DNA of 25,595 nt from a virus: positions 1-25,595 of the IMG/VR virus record IMGVR_UViG_3300042301_005263; one strand, 5' to 3'. This document shows, piece after piece, positions 1-9,097 of this stretch; positions within the stretch are counted from its first letter, which is position 1; each line of letters starts with the position of its first letter. The notes under the pieces are model-generated. The model did not search any database and was not told the DNA's origin. It worked only from the letters and a program-made list of their open reading frames with translations. The position numbers were made by a program, and so were the translations under genes.

Positions 1-1525
1 CTGTTTCTGGACAGATCGATGATACTGGTAAATTTATTTTGGAAGCAACTACCTCTAGAACATCTTTTTGTTTGATTTTAAATTTATTTTTCAGTACACT
101 TTTATTAAAAAGGCTGATTTTATCTATGTATTCTTTTAATAAGGTTTCATAAAAAAGCTCTTCTTCTTTGTTTGATAAAATATAATCATCTGATAATTTA
201 GATGAAATTTCATCTTGAATTTTTTGAATATCTGGAGGTAGTTTTAATTTTTTAACTTTAACTTTTGCTCCAACTTGATCAATAATATCAAAAGCCTTAT
301 CTGGAAATTTTTTATCTAAAATGTATTTATCGCACAAATCCACAATAAGATCTATGGTTTCTTGTTCGTACTTTACAAAATGAAAGTTTTCATAAAACTT
401 AATAGAATTTTGAATGATTTTATTTGTCTGTTCTTTGTCTGGTTCATCAATTATAATTGAATCAAATCTCCTCTTCATTGCGGAGTCTTTTTCAAAGAAT
501 TTTTTATATTCACTTGTAGTTGTAGCTCCAATGCATTTAATGGACCCTCTTGCGAGTTCTGGTTTAAGCATATTTGCTGCATCCAGAGATCCTTCTGCGC
601 TTCCAGTGCCAATGATTGTGTGGATTTCATCAAAAAATAAAATAATATTTTTAAATTCAGATGCAGCCTTAATAAGAGATTTAAATTTTTCTTCAAATTC
701 CCCTCTGTATCTTGTGCCAGCAACCATTGATGCAATATCTACACAATGGATCTCAAAGCCAGATAGATTAGTTGGAACTTTATTTTGAACTATTCTTTGG
801 GCAAGACCTTCTACAATAGCTGTTTTACCAACCCCAGCATCTCCAACTAAAATAGCATTGCTTTTTGTTTTTTTAGATATAGTTTCAATTAATTCATCTA
901 TCTCCTTATCTCTTCCAGAGATTGGGCTAATTGAATTATTAATTACTTGATCATTTAAACATATACAATATTTTTGTAATGGTTCGTATTTTTTAGCTAA
1001 TGATTTAGTATCTGAAATTGGTGTTTCGCTTGTATTAGTATCTGATATTGATTGTCCAGAATTATTGTCGATGATTAATGACTCAATCATTGATTTGAGT
1101 TTTTCTGTATCTACTCCAGATTTAAATAGATACTCAGAAAAGAATAAAGAGCATTCTAATATCGAGTATATAATGTGTTCTGAGCCAATATAATAATTAT
1201 CATATATCTCTGAAAAAGATTTCGCTGCGACCATTACATCATTGACTTCTTGATGCCAACTACCGCTATTTTTATTGGCTTTGAAAAAATTAGGTTTTTC
1301 CTTTTGGAGTTTTGTGAAAATTTCAATATAACTATCAATTGATAAGTTAATATCGTTGTTTTTTACGTTCCTCCAAAAAGAATCCGCAGCATTTGCTAAA
1401 CACCCATAAAAAACATGAGCGTTGTTGATTAGAGTGTGCTCATTATCGCTGGCAAATTGTTTTGCAAGTTTGTATGCTTTTTTTGCTCTTGGAGTTAGAT
1501 TAAAATCGTTAATTCCCATCATCAT
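1..1525 (-). CDS. Clp/Hsp100-type AAA+ ATPase, N-terminal 508 residues (partial)
   Basis: Reading the minus strand from an ATG-ATG-ATG run (1525/1522/1519) gives an open frame to the left edge, so the C-terminus is missing. Residues about 10-150 resemble the double Clp N-terminal repeat, including YIGSEHI near 112. Domain D1 follows: Walker A GDAGVGKT (228-235), pore-loop block VAGTRYRGEFEEK with its tyrosine, and Walker B ILFFDEIH (295-302). Then come the sensor region (GATT) and the downstream arginine pair (KRRF). The segment with FPDKAFDIID and PVSSI matches the end of D1 and the linker to D2 in ClpA/ClpB/ClpC proteins. A short, possibly coiled stretch lies between. The family unfolds proteins, often for ClpP; whether this one has a ClpP loop or a ClpB-type middle domain cannot be decided here. 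It is the last visible gene of the replication run, 8 nt after the polymerase stop. A role in host takeover or in remodelling replication complexes is inference. Confidence 0.93.
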   Translation of the reverse strand, partial: MMMGINDFNLTPRAKKAYKLAKQFASDNEHTLINNAHVFYGCLANAADSFWRNVKNNDINLSIDSYIEIFTKLQKEKPNFFKANKNSGSWHQEVNDVMVAAKSFSEIYDNYYIGSEHIIYSILECSLFFSEYLFKSGVDTEKLKSMIESLIIDNNSGQSISDTNTSETPISDTKSLAKKYEPLQKYCICLNDQVINNSISPISGRDKEIDELIETISKKTKSNAILVGDAGVGKTAIVEGLAQRIVQNKVPTNLSGFEIHCVDIASMVAGTRYRGEFEEKFKSLIKAASEFKNIILFFDEIHTIIGTGSAEGSLDAANMLKPELARGSIKCIGATTTSEYKKFFEKDSAMKRRFDSIIIDEPDKEQTNKIIQNSIKFYENFHFVKYEQETIDLIVDLCDKYILDKKFPDKAFDIIDQVGAKVKVKKLKLPPDIQKIQDEISSKLSDDYILSNKEEELFYETLLKEYIDKISLFNKSVLKNKFKIKQKDVLEVVASKINLPVSSICPET

Positions 1526-1533
1526 AATTACAC

Positions 1534-4095
1534 TTATTTTAGTTCAGAAAGTTTCATATAAATCTTATCGTTTAGTATATTAATTTTATCAATAAAAACG
1601 ATGTCATCTCCCTTCGATCCTTCGATGATAATTATATCATCTTTTGATGGAAGCTTTTTACCAGAGTTTAAATACTCAGTCAATCTTTCTTTTTGCGATC
1701 CATCCATAAATAATCCACATACAGCGCCTAAATCATCTTGTAGTTCTAGTCTGGCGTATTTATTTCCATTAGAGCTAGTTCTTTTTATAATATCTGTGAG
1801 TATGCCAACAAATTGAATATTTGAGCGTTGCTCAGAATGTCTAACTTCCTTGGAAGAAATTAGTGATTTAATCTCATTGTTTTTAAATATTTCTCTAATG
1901 TTGTAAGAATAACTATATCCCAAAAGTTCTTTTTCAAAGAACCAATTTGCATATTTAATATGTTTTCTATTTATTTCGTATATTTTTTTGTAAGGTTCAT
2001 ACTTTTTCTTAAATGTATTAAATCTCTTTTCGCTAAAGAGGACTTTATTATCGTCTCCTAGTTTTTTATTTTTAAATACATCATGAATACAATTTAAAAC
2101 ATCAAAGTCGTATTGATTTCCAATCTCCAAAACATTTCTCTTCTCTCTGTCTGTCAGGATATTAAATGCCTGAGCCTCTAAGACTAGACGACATCTATCC
2201 TTCGTGACAAATGAATCTAAAAGACCCGCTTGAATTAAACCAGAAAGACATCCTATATTAACTCCAGATTGCTTGGCTGAGATAAATACTTCATACTTAT
2301 TGCGGAAGCATCCTTCTCTAAACTCAAGTAGTGACTCTAAAACTTTATCTGATACTCCTTTAATACAATTTAATCCATATCGAATGTTTTTATCTTCTAT
2401 TTTAAAATCAATATCTGACTTGTTAAGATCTGGTGGCAATAATTTTATGTCAAACAAAGATAATTCTTGAGAAATTTTGTGAATTTCTTCATGAGCATTT
2501 GGTTCAAATCTAGCAAATTTTAATAAACTTAAAAAGAATTCTTGTGGATAATTAAATTTTAAATAAACTGTAATTGACGCTAAATAGGCGTAACTAATTG
2601 AGTGAGACTTATTGAATGAATAATTGGCTGAATCTTCTGCAACTTTCCATAAAACTTCACTAATCACTGGATCAAGATTATTAATTGACACCTTTTCTTG
2701 GATTTTGTCTTTCCAAGCAGCCATTTGATCCACCTTCTTCTTGCCTACGATTCTTCTTAATTGCTCTGACTCATCTAAACTGAATCCTACTTTTACAGCC
2801 ATTTTCATCAACTGCTCTTGATAAAGAGGAATTCCACCAGTATAACTCAAAATGTCATCAAAGAATGGGTGTACAGATTGGAAGTCTCCTGTCCTAACAT
2901 ACTCAGCATATCTGTCTTTGAAGTCTAATGCTCCAGGTCTAGCTATCGCAACCACAGCAGAAAGCTGTTCTAGGTTTTTTGGAGCTATCTGCTTACATAC
3001 TTTAAAGTTTGTATCTGCTTCGATTTGAAATAATCCCTGTGGAGCTTCAAGGCACGCTAGTGCAGCATAGATGGATTCATGTTGGCAGTCAATATCTGCC
3101 ACATTGATTCCGATGCGCTTACAGATGTCATTGACGACAGAGAGTGTTCTGAGGCCCAAGATATCGAATTTAACGCTCAAGCTCGCTACGTCATTCATAT
3201 CATAACCAGAAACAAGTGCTCCGTCATTTGTGAGCTGTAGAGGCATGATATCTTCAAGGCCGTAATAACTAATACATATACCAGATGGATGAACTCCTGT
3301 GTTTTTATTGAGACCTTCTAGTTTTTTAGCCACCCTAAACGCCCTTTTATATTTATCAGCGTATTTTTTAAATAACTCACTCTCTTCATATGCAACTTTT
3401 AATTTTGAAACCTTGCCAAATTTTTTAGGAATGGAGTCACTGATTTCATTTACCTGTGTCTCCGAAAGCTCTGAAACTATTTTGCCGCACTCTTTAATGC
3501 AGAGTTTGCCACTTAATGTATTCAAAGTCAAAATCTTTGAGGTTCTACCTTTATATTTTTCATTGATATAATTAATGACCTCCATTCGTCTGTCATAACT
3601 AATGTCATTGTCAATATCAGCCAATAGACTTCCATCTAGATATATCTGTCCATTGTGTTCTATTTTTTTGGCTCGACTCTTGGAAACAAATCTTTCAAAG
3701 AAAAGATCGTATTGAATAGGGTCAATGTTAGTTACGCCAATTACATAAAGAACAAGAGAACCTGCAGCACTTCCGCGCCCAGCACCAGTTGGAATAGATT
3801 TTTCTTTGCAGAAATTTAAAATGTCCCAATTTAATAGAATGTAATCAATAAACCCTAATTCATTAAGAATGTCTAGCTCCTCTTTTAATCTTTCGTAATA
3901 CTTATTAACATCATGTTTTTTATCAATACCTCTTAGGATTACCCCTTTATAACAAAGTCTCCTCAAGAAATTGAAATTTGATGAATTAGGATCACAACCA
4001 GCATAGTCGTAATACTTTTTATCGATTTTAATTTCTGGTAATTTTACACCAACTGGGAAAGGTGTTTCATATTTTGAGTAGTTTTCAAATTTCAT
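1534..4095 (-). CDS. dnaE: DNA polymerase III alpha subunit, catalytic core without PHP domain
   Basis: This 853-residue protein matches bacterial DnaE from just after the PHP domain to the OB fold. The nucleotide-binding palm motif GRGSAAGS lies at about 107-114. The first two catalytic aspartates lie in ADIDNDI (D162 and D164, matching PDFDVDF), and the third in VKFDILGL (D311). The fingers include the PGALDF and GGIPLYQEQ blocks, and KSHSISYAYLA lies near 500. A helix-hairpin-helix-like stretch follows at roughly 570-640, then an OB fold (VGILTDI to DKINIL, about 755-845). E. coli DnaE is 1160 residues; the missing N-terminal 270 or so are encoded separately two genes upstream. Its ATG overlaps the exonuclease stop as ATGA, suggesting translational coupling. 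It would be the replicative polymerase. No clamp gene is in the window, so a clamp would have to come from the host or from elsewhere in the phage. Confidence 0.96.
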   Translation of the reverse strand: MKFENYSKYETPFPVGVKLPEIKIDKKYYDYAGCDPNSSNFNFLRRLCYKGVILRGIDKKHDVNKYYERLKEELDILNELGFIDYILLNWDILNFCKEKSIPTGAGRGSAAGSLVLYVIGVTNIDPIQYDLFFERFVSKSRAKKIEHNGQIYLDGSLLADIDNDISYDRRMEVINYINEKYKGRTSKILTLNTLSGKLCIKECGKIVSELSETQVNEISDSIPKKFGKVSKLKVAYEESELFKKYADKYKRAFRVAKKLEGLNKNTGVHPSGICISYYGLEDIMPLQLTNDGALVSGYDMNDVASLSVKFDILGLRTLSVVNDICKRIGINVADIDCQHESIYAALACLEAPQGLFQIEADTNFKVCKQIAPKNLEQLSAVVAIARPGALDFKDRYAEYVRTGDFQSVHPFFDDILSYTGGIPLYQEQLMKMAVKVGFSLDESEQLRRIVGKKKVDQMAAWKDKIQEKVSINNLDPVISEVLWKVAEDSANYSFNKSHSISYAYLASITVYLKFNYPQEFFLSLLKFARFEPNAHEEIHKISQELSLFDIKLLPPDLNKSDIDFKIEDKNIRYGLNCIKGVSDKVLESLLEFREGCFRNKYEVFISAKQSGVNIGCLSGLIQAGLLDSFVTKDRCRLVLEAQAFNILTDREKRNVLEIGNQYDFDVLNCIHDVFKNKKLGDDNKVLFSEKRFNTFKKKYEPYKKIYEINRKHIKYANWFFEKELLGYSYSYNIREIFKNNEIKSLISSKEVRHSEQRSNIQFVGILTDIIKRTSSNGNKYARLELQDDLGAVCGLFMDGSQKERLTEYLNSGKKLPSKDDIIIIEGSKGDDIVFIDKINILNDKIYMKLSELK

Positions 4096-4724
4096 AATTC
4101 AATATCAAAAAGTTGTTTTCTAAAGATTCTAAAATTCATCTCAATGTCATACATAGCGTCATGTAATCTTTTTGGATCGTGTGGTATGTCATACTTTTTC
4201 AATAAAGTGGCTTGAGATGTTTTTAAACCTCTTTCTTTGTGATTTAAAAGTCTATATTGCCAACTTAATAAATTTTCCTTTTGTACTGGTATTTCTTTTG
4301 CTATTGCCGTTGCAATAGATTTTGTATCAATGATTCTATTAATAAATGAATAATCTGAAGGCAGACCTATTTCTCTCCTCCAAATATTTACCATATAAAC
4401 ATCAAACCCAAGAAGATTTTGACCAATAATTAAATTATTTTCATCTTCTAGGTATTTAGAGAATTTATCAAAGACATCTTTGGGGTCTAAACTCCTCCTG
4501 TCGTAGGCTTGTTTAGAGAAGCCAGTGATTTTTGCCGCCTCATCAGAAATGTTTAGATCTTCCCATCTTATATAAAGATCGTGTTTTTCTAAGACTTTAT
4601 CTCCTTCCGCCAGAATCCAAGCAACTTGCCACGGACGAGAATTAATTAAATTCAAGCCCTCTGTTTCTGTGTCAAAAATTAAATATCTCTGCTTCTTATT
4701 AAATCTTAGTAAGTTCTCTTTCAT
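4092..4724 (-). CDS. DEDDh 3'-5' proofreading exonuclease (DnaQ/epsilon-like)
   Basis: A 210-residue protein with a complete DEDDh active site: FDTET gives D18 and E20, GQNLLGFDV gives D108, and HDAMYDIEMN gives H188 and D193. This is the RNase H-fold exonuclease family of the DNA polymerase III epsilon subunit and of the PolC exonuclease domain. It starts 26 nt inside the PHP-like gene and ends in an ATGA overlap with the polymerase core, so it is sandwiched between the two halves of a split DnaE. That position makes proofreading of this polymerase its most probable job. There is no obvious clamp-binding tail at the C-terminus, unlike the extended epsilon tail. Catalytic residues are read directly; the pairing with the polymerase is inferred from gene order. 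Confidence 0.95.
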   Translation of the reverse strand: MKENLLRFNKKQRYLIFDTETEGLNLINSRPWQVAWILAEGDKVLEKHDLYIRWEDLNISDEAAKITGFSKQAYDRRSLDPKDVFDKFSKYLEDENNLIIGQNLLGFDVYMVNIWRREIGLPSDYSFINRIIDTKSIATAIAKEIPVQKENLLSWQYRLLNHKERGLKTSQATLLKKYDIPHDPKRLHDAMYDIEMNFRIFRKQLFDIEL

Positions 4725-5481
4725 GATTTTCTAAATAACTTTCAAAACAAAATTCATTACTACCAAAATGATTTAAATTTGGATTAGATAGCGATGATAC
4801 TTTACCAAAAGATCTATTGCATAGAATTTTGTAAGTCTGCAGGGCTTCATAATCTTTTCTACTCTTATAGAAAATTGATTTGCATAAAACAGTATTATAT
4901 TTTTTATCATAATTTGTGAATTTTAAAACAAGATCTTCAATCAAAGAATCAAATGGCAAACCGTTTCTCTCTATCAAAAATGATGGTTTAATTTTGTTAA
5001 AGTCTGGTATGCAGTTGTTTAAATACATACTATTATTAAATATAAAAGAGTCGTAAAATGGAATAACTAAATCCAAGTCCTTTGTCCAAATAGAGTTTAA
5101 ATAATTAAAATCAATCTTATTTTTGCCGACTAAGGATGTAAACGTGGATATTTTATTTAATAAAGTGCAACCATTATCATTCTTTGCAAAGATGATAATT
5201 TTATGATTTGATAAATTTGAATCTTCATCAATATCATTGCAACATGTTAATCTCAAACCAAAGATTAATTGCATATCGTTTTCTTTGCATAAATTATGGC
5301 TTTTAATAAAGCCCGTCATGCAGTCTTCAACTAGAACAAGCCTATCAATACCATTCTCTTTGCATATGTTAATGATGCTATCTGGACCATCCAAATCGTC
5401 AGATTTTTCGATTGTAAGTATACTCTTGCCTATGGAGTAACAAGATTTAAAAATAGGTATCATACCTATATATCGTAGCAT
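4699..5481 (-). CDS. PHP-domain-like N-terminal fragment of DNA polymerase III alpha, metal ligands lost
   Basis: A 260-residue protein of the length of the DnaE PHP domain. The start (PIFKSCYSIGKSIL) falls where PHP domains have HxH followed by a YS motif, but the histidines are replaced (K-S-C). Next comes a helix-strand stretch (ENGIDRLVLVEDCMTGF) matching the AL-TD/N-GV region of PHP, then LIFGLRLTCC matching the strand where DnaE reads I-P-G-E/A. The second half (NKIKPSFLIERNG, YNTVLCKSIFYKSRKDYEALQTYKIL) fits the end of DnaE PHP domains, just before the linker to the palm. A hydrolytic or proofreading function is unlikely without the ligands; a structural role holding exonuclease and palm together is inferred. 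The gene ends 26 nt inside the exonuclease gene. The start at 5481 is the longest; M7 (5463) is an alternative. Confidence 0.8.
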   Translation of the reverse strand: MLRYIGMIPIFKSCYSIGKSILTIEKSDDLDGPDSIINICKENGIDRLVLVEDCMTGFIKSHNLCKENDMQLIFGLRLTCCNDIDEDSNLSNHKIIIFAKNDNGCTLLNKISTFTSLVGKNKIDFNYLNSIWTKDLDLVIPFYDSFIFNNSMYLNNCIPDFNKIKPSFLIERNGLPFDSLIEDLVLKFTNYDKKYNTVLCKSIFYKSRKDYEALQTYKILCNRSFGKVSSLSNPNLNHFGSNEFCFESYLENHERELTKI

Positions 5482-5496
5482 GATTAATCAACAAAA

Positions 5497-6522
5497 TCAA
5501 GAAGAAAAGGCTGGGCAACCAGCGTAATATTTCATCTCATAACTGCCATCGTCAGGAACCAGAGTTTCTTTAAAGTCTTCTTCCATAACCGATGAAACAA
5601 ATTCTCCTTTTTTATTAAAAATATGATAATAAAAAAAATCAAACCTCATTGGGCAATTCCATTTTTTAGTTCCATCTTTTTTGAGTTCTCCTTTTTTGGA
5701 TGCAAAACCACATAATAATTTCCCACTAAAAGATTTATCTGATGGATAACCTTTATAATGAGCCATGTTTTTTTTAGCATCTTTTTCAGAAAAATTGTCT
5801 AAATATTTTTGTATTTCGGTTAATTGCACCTGAAAACCAAAAAGCTCTTCATCTGTAATGGGTTTCATTCTTATGATACCAGAATTTTTTGACTCTTCAT
5901 CTAAATCAAATTTAAGGAATAAAAACTCGCTTTCTCTATTATGAAATTCTGGAAATAGTTTTTTAACCGCAAGACTGTACATTAAGTCTTGCATATTATC
6001 CGTTATTTCTTTTCCAGAAAAAACTGACTTACTGCTTTTAAAGTCTCTAATTAGAGCGAATTTTTTATTTTTATACAGAAAAAGCTTATCAATAAATCCT
6101 TTTATTTTATATTTAATTAATCCATCATCCTCTTCAATATCAAAAGATTGTTCTGACAAGGATTTGAATGGGGTCGCATTTTGATTGCCAAAAAAATCAT
6201 AAGACAAACCATTAAATGTCATTTCTTTGATTAAATTGATATTATCTTCATCGTCTACACCTTCTTTTTTGGCGTGTTTTAAAACAAGTCTCTTTATGGA
6301 TTCAACACAAAAAATATCTTGTTGTTTAATAATTAAATTAAAATGTTTTTTTCTTTTTGGATTGCCAAGTAATTCAAATATTAAATGACATATAGATCCT
6401 CTCTTAGCGCCATCATTACTCGGATCTGGCATCTTAAGATGATATTTAGCCCAATACAACCAAGAGCATGACTGCGCTGTCTTTATTCTACTCGCAGAAA
6501 GAGATGTTTTAAAATTGCTCAT
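5497..6522 (-). CDS. RecB/Cas4-family PD-(D/E)XK nuclease
   Basis: A 341-residue protein with the RecB-type nuclease signature in order: SASRIKTAQSCSWLYW at the N-terminus, a conserved histidine in GSICHLIFE (H46), GFID (D145), RDFKSSK (D160 and K162), and the helix QDLMYSLAV (Q178, Y182). C19 together with C271, C290 and the C-terminal AGCPAF cysteine could hold an iron-sulfur cluster as in AddB and Cas4 nucleases; the arrangement is suggestive, not proven. The family cuts or resects DNA ends. Placed between primase and polymerase, it probably processes recombination or replication intermediates, or degrades host DNA. It shares 14 nt with the end of the primase gene. No cas genes or CRISPR array are nearby, so a Cas4 role is not supported. 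Confidence 0.88.
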   Translation of the reverse strand: MSNFKTSLSASRIKTAQSCSWLYWAKYHLKMPDPSNDGAKRGSICHLIFELLGNPKRKKHFNLIIKQQDIFCVESIKRLVLKHAKKEGVDDEDNINLIKEMTFNGLSYDFFGNQNATPFKSLSEQSFDIEEDDGLIKYKIKGFIDKLFLYKNKKFALIRDFKSSKSVFSGKEITDNMQDLMYSLAVKKLFPEFHNRESEFLFLKFDLDEESKNSGIIRMKPITDEELFGFQVQLTEIQKYLDNFSEKDAKKNMAHYKGYPSDKSFSGKLLCGFASKKGELKKDGTKKWNCPMRFDFFYYHIFNKKGEFVSSVMEEDFKETLVPDDGSYEMKYYAGCPAFSS

Positions 6523-7591
6523 TGTAAAGTTTTTTGAATTTTTTAATATCGTTGATATTAAAATGGGCGCTATTTTTCTCTATGAAATCTATAATAAATT
6601 CTAATTGTTTTCTTTGATCTAGTTCGGCATTGATCCAATTATTAAAATCATAATCCTCTTCGTGTGCAGCATTAAAATCATTATATGGTTTTGGTGGTAA
6701 TTTTATTATAAGTTGATCCAAGTTAAAAAATTTACTTAAAACGATAAATGTTTTTATAGATGAAACAAGTCCATGATTTTTGCTTGATTCAAAATCATTA
6801 TTATTTGATATTATAATTTTATTAATTTCTTTGCTGCTTAAATACGATATAATATTAGAGTTTATACCCAAACCAAATGTAACAAGTGTATTTTTTATTC
6901 CTTGTTCAAATAATGACATGCAGTCACCTATGCTTTCAACCAAGATGACTTCTTTTTTTTCTGAAATAATCTTATCAACATTGTCTTCGGATGGTACATA
7001 AGCTGGATAAATCCAATTTCTTCTTTTTCCTAAATGCTTCCATTTTGGATAGTCATTATTATCATCTACTTTTCTGCCAGAAAATCCAACGATCTGTTCA
7101 TGCTCATTATATATAGGAAAAACCATTCTTCTGTACATTTGACCAACTCCAGCCAATCCAGTCTTAAAAAACTTTTGAGTTTCTTCTGAGATTTTTCTGT
7201 TCTTATAAAAGTTGTAATTTGGAAATAATCTTTCTAAAATTGTATTCGGGTAAACGTTTTCCATTTGTATTAATTCTCTTGGTATGTATTCTACTACCTC
7301 TCCATTCAAAATATTTTTTAATATTGAATTTAATTGTTTTTTATCATGTTTTAATGTTAGCTTTATTAAGGCTTCGATTGGTTTTGGTCCTTGATTGTCT
7401 ACGAAATCAGTCCAAACACCAGTATTTTTATATATTTGAACAGCGGTTTTATTATCCCCATTTCTATATAAAGCACTTGTTCTCCAATGATTTCCGCAAT
7501 CAATTAACTGATATCCTATTGATTCTAAAATATCTTTAATTTTATTAGAATCTATCAAAGTCTGGGATTTCATCATTTTCGTTGTCATCAT
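6509..7591 (-). CDS. TOPRIM-fold DNA primase, degenerate zinc-binding region
   Basis: A 360-residue DnaG-like protein. Residues 30-65 align with the zinc-binding and phosphate-contact region (GNHWRTSALYRNGDNKTAVQIY, GVWTDFV), but the usual cysteines are absent. The RNA polymerase basic segment includes YRRMVFPIYN and GFSGRKVD (about 153-175). The TOPRIM core has the catalytic glutamate in VILVES (E219), the GLGINSNIISYL stretch, and IISNNND (N264-N265-D266) where DnaG has DGD. The first aspartate is thus asparagine. It should lay down RNA primers for the helicase-polymerase complex. It overlaps the end of the DnaB gene by 47 nt with the start used; M6 or M7 (7576/7573) would shorten the overlap. 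The fold call is strong; full activity with the changed metal site is uncertain. Confidence 0.85.
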   Translation of the reverse strand: MMTTKMMKSQTLIDSNKIKDILESIGYQLIDCGNHWRTSALYRNGDNKTAVQIYKNTGVWTDFVDNQGPKPIEALIKLTLKHDKKQLNSILKNILNGEVVEYIPRELIQMENVYPNTILERLFPNYNFYKNRKISEETQKFFKTGLAGVGQMYRRMVFPIYNEHEQIVGFSGRKVDDNNDYPKWKHLGKRRNWIYPAYVPSEDNVDKIISEKKEVILVESIGDCMSLFEQGIKNTLVTFGLGINSNIISYLSSKEINKIIISNNNDFESSKNHGLVSSIKTFIVLSKFFNLDQLIIKLPPKPYNDFNAAHEEDYDFNNWINAELDQRKQLEFIIDFIEKNSAHFNINDIKKFKKLYNEQF

Positions 7592-9059
7592 CTAGTTCTG
7601 TTCCTTCTAAAGCTCTTGCAATATCTCTCAAATCTCCACATTCTTTAATGTTGAAGTTTCTAAATTCAAGATTAATAAAGTTTTTTCTTAAGGTGTCATT
7701 AATGCGGACTGGTTCAACTGCGCCAGCAATATCCTGACCAAGATGTCTTGATTTTACATTAACTAATTTATGAGTTCCAAATCTAGCTCCCTCTGTCTCT
7801 ATTTCATCTGATGTTTTATTTCTCAAGATGAACATATGAGAGCAGAATTGAGTAATTCTATCAGAAAGAGAGACGATGCTTTCGTCGTCAATGATATTTT
7901 GTGAATTACGATTATTGGTGATTCCGCTTCTATTTGACTGAACGGAAGTAATCATAGGTATTACTGGATTGCCATCTTCTAGAATTTCTTTTTGAATACA
8001 CTTCTTAAATTTATCAACCATTTCCCCGACAACTTGCCATTCATTTTTATTGTTAGATGCTTCTGATGTCGTTTTGATGTAGTCAAAAGAAAATATCATG
8101 CTATTCCCTCTGCCAACTTTAGAATAATAAAATCTTTTCAAGGTATTAATCATTGAATCTACGTCCATGCCGCCAACATTATAATAATAAAATTTTAGAT
8201 CTTTAATCTTATTCCAAACTGATCTAATTTTGTTTACAGTTTCCTCGCCAGCTTGTCTCCATTTGCCGCTTTCAATCAAATGCATTGGTACTCCAGATAG
8301 TGCGGCACACTGCCTCATGACAAGCTCTTCTTTACTCATTTCTCCATTATCAAAATGCAGAACTGGAACTTTATATTTTACACTAACCTTTGTTGAGTAA
8401 TCCATGCAAAACTGTGTTTTACCAACTCCAGATCTAGCAACGATAACAGTGATATTTCCAGGTCTTAATAGAGAACCATAAATCTCATTTACTTTAGTAT
8501 GTGGTCCCATCATACCAAATTCAGTGATTGGATTATTACCTCTGTCTTCTACGATGTTTTCCATTTCATCATAGATGTTTTCTGGTGTATCGTTTCCGAT
8601 TTCAAATAAATTAATTTTTGAATTATATATAACATCAGCAGATTCAACTATCTGTTTGTAAGACGACTCTGGCGCAATTGTTTTCATTATCTTTGAAACA
8701 TTTTGCGCGGAATTATATATTTCCCTTCTTACGGAGTATTTTTTTAATTCTTTAGCTGTTTTAATTAAATTACCAAATGGTACTTTCCTCAAAGCTAAGG
8801 ATTTAATATAATCAGATGGGTTTACATTGTCTTCAAAAGACAGCCCTATAGAATTCACTCTTTGGGCAATGATGATTTCATCTATTGCATCGCCAGCTTC
8901 AATGGCTTGTTTTATAATTGTAAAAATAGTGCTATGAAGATTGCTTTGATCTGAATAAAAATCAGATGCACTTATAAAGTTTGCAATTTGAGAAAAATTA
9001 TCTGGCTCTTTAATTAGCCCAGCAAGAAACTGTTTCTCTATTTCAAAGTTGTATATCAT
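7545..9059 (-). CDS. dnaB: Replicative DNA helicase, DnaB-like
   Basis: A 504-residue protein with DnaB architecture. The N-terminal helical domain starts IEKQFLAGLI. A linker and the RecA-like motor follow, with Walker A ARSGVGKT (208-215), the catalytic glutamate in DNGEMS (E240, matching SLEMS), Walker B MIFSFDYIK (D326) and a glutamine in SVQSNRSG matching the DnaB SQLNR motif. An acidic tail (ELDDDNENDE) ends the protein. Its length is close to E. coli DnaB (471) with a slightly long tail. As a hexamer it would unwind the fork and bind the primase encoded by the next, overlapping gene. No SD motif is seen before ATG 9059. A helicase loader is not recognised, but unknown small genes lie just upstream. 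Confidence 0.95.
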   Translation of the reverse strand: MIYNFEIEKQFLAGLIKEPDNFSQIANFISASDFYSDQSNLHSTIFTIIKQAIEAGDAIDEIIIAQRVNSIGLSFEDNVNPSDYIKSLALRKVPFGNLIKTAKELKKYSVRREIYNSAQNVSKIMKTIAPESSYKQIVESADVIYNSKINLFEIGNDTPENIYDEMENIVEDRGNNPITEFGMMGPHTKVNEIYGSLLRPGNITVIVARSGVGKTQFCMDYSTKVSVKYKVPVLHFDNGEMSKEELVMRQCAALSGVPMHLIESGKWRQAGEETVNKIRSVWNKIKDLKFYYYNVGGMDVDSMINTLKRFYYSKVGRGNSMIFSFDYIKTTSEASNNKNEWQVVGEMVDKFKKCIQKEILEDGNPVIPMITSVQSNRSGITNNRNSQNIIDDESIVSLSDRITQFCSHMFILRNKTSDEIETEGARFGTHKLVNVKSRHLGQDIAGAVEPVRINDTLRKNFINLEFRNFNIKECGDLRDIARALEGTELDDDNENDEIPDFDRF

Positions 9060-9097
9060 TATTACTAAATTAACATGTATCTATATCAAAATCAAGA

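Noticed and set aside
414-788. Plus-strand open frame opposite the Clp gene
   Set aside because: It is antisense to the highly conserved D1 ATPase region (Walker B to sensor), has no family features and no upstream signals.
2440-2500. Clamp-binding peptide in the polymerase (QELSLF)
   Set aside because: It aligns with an ordinary DnaE helix ahead of the conserved LLPPDLN motif, not with the C-terminal or internal clamp-binding site, so the match is probably accidental.
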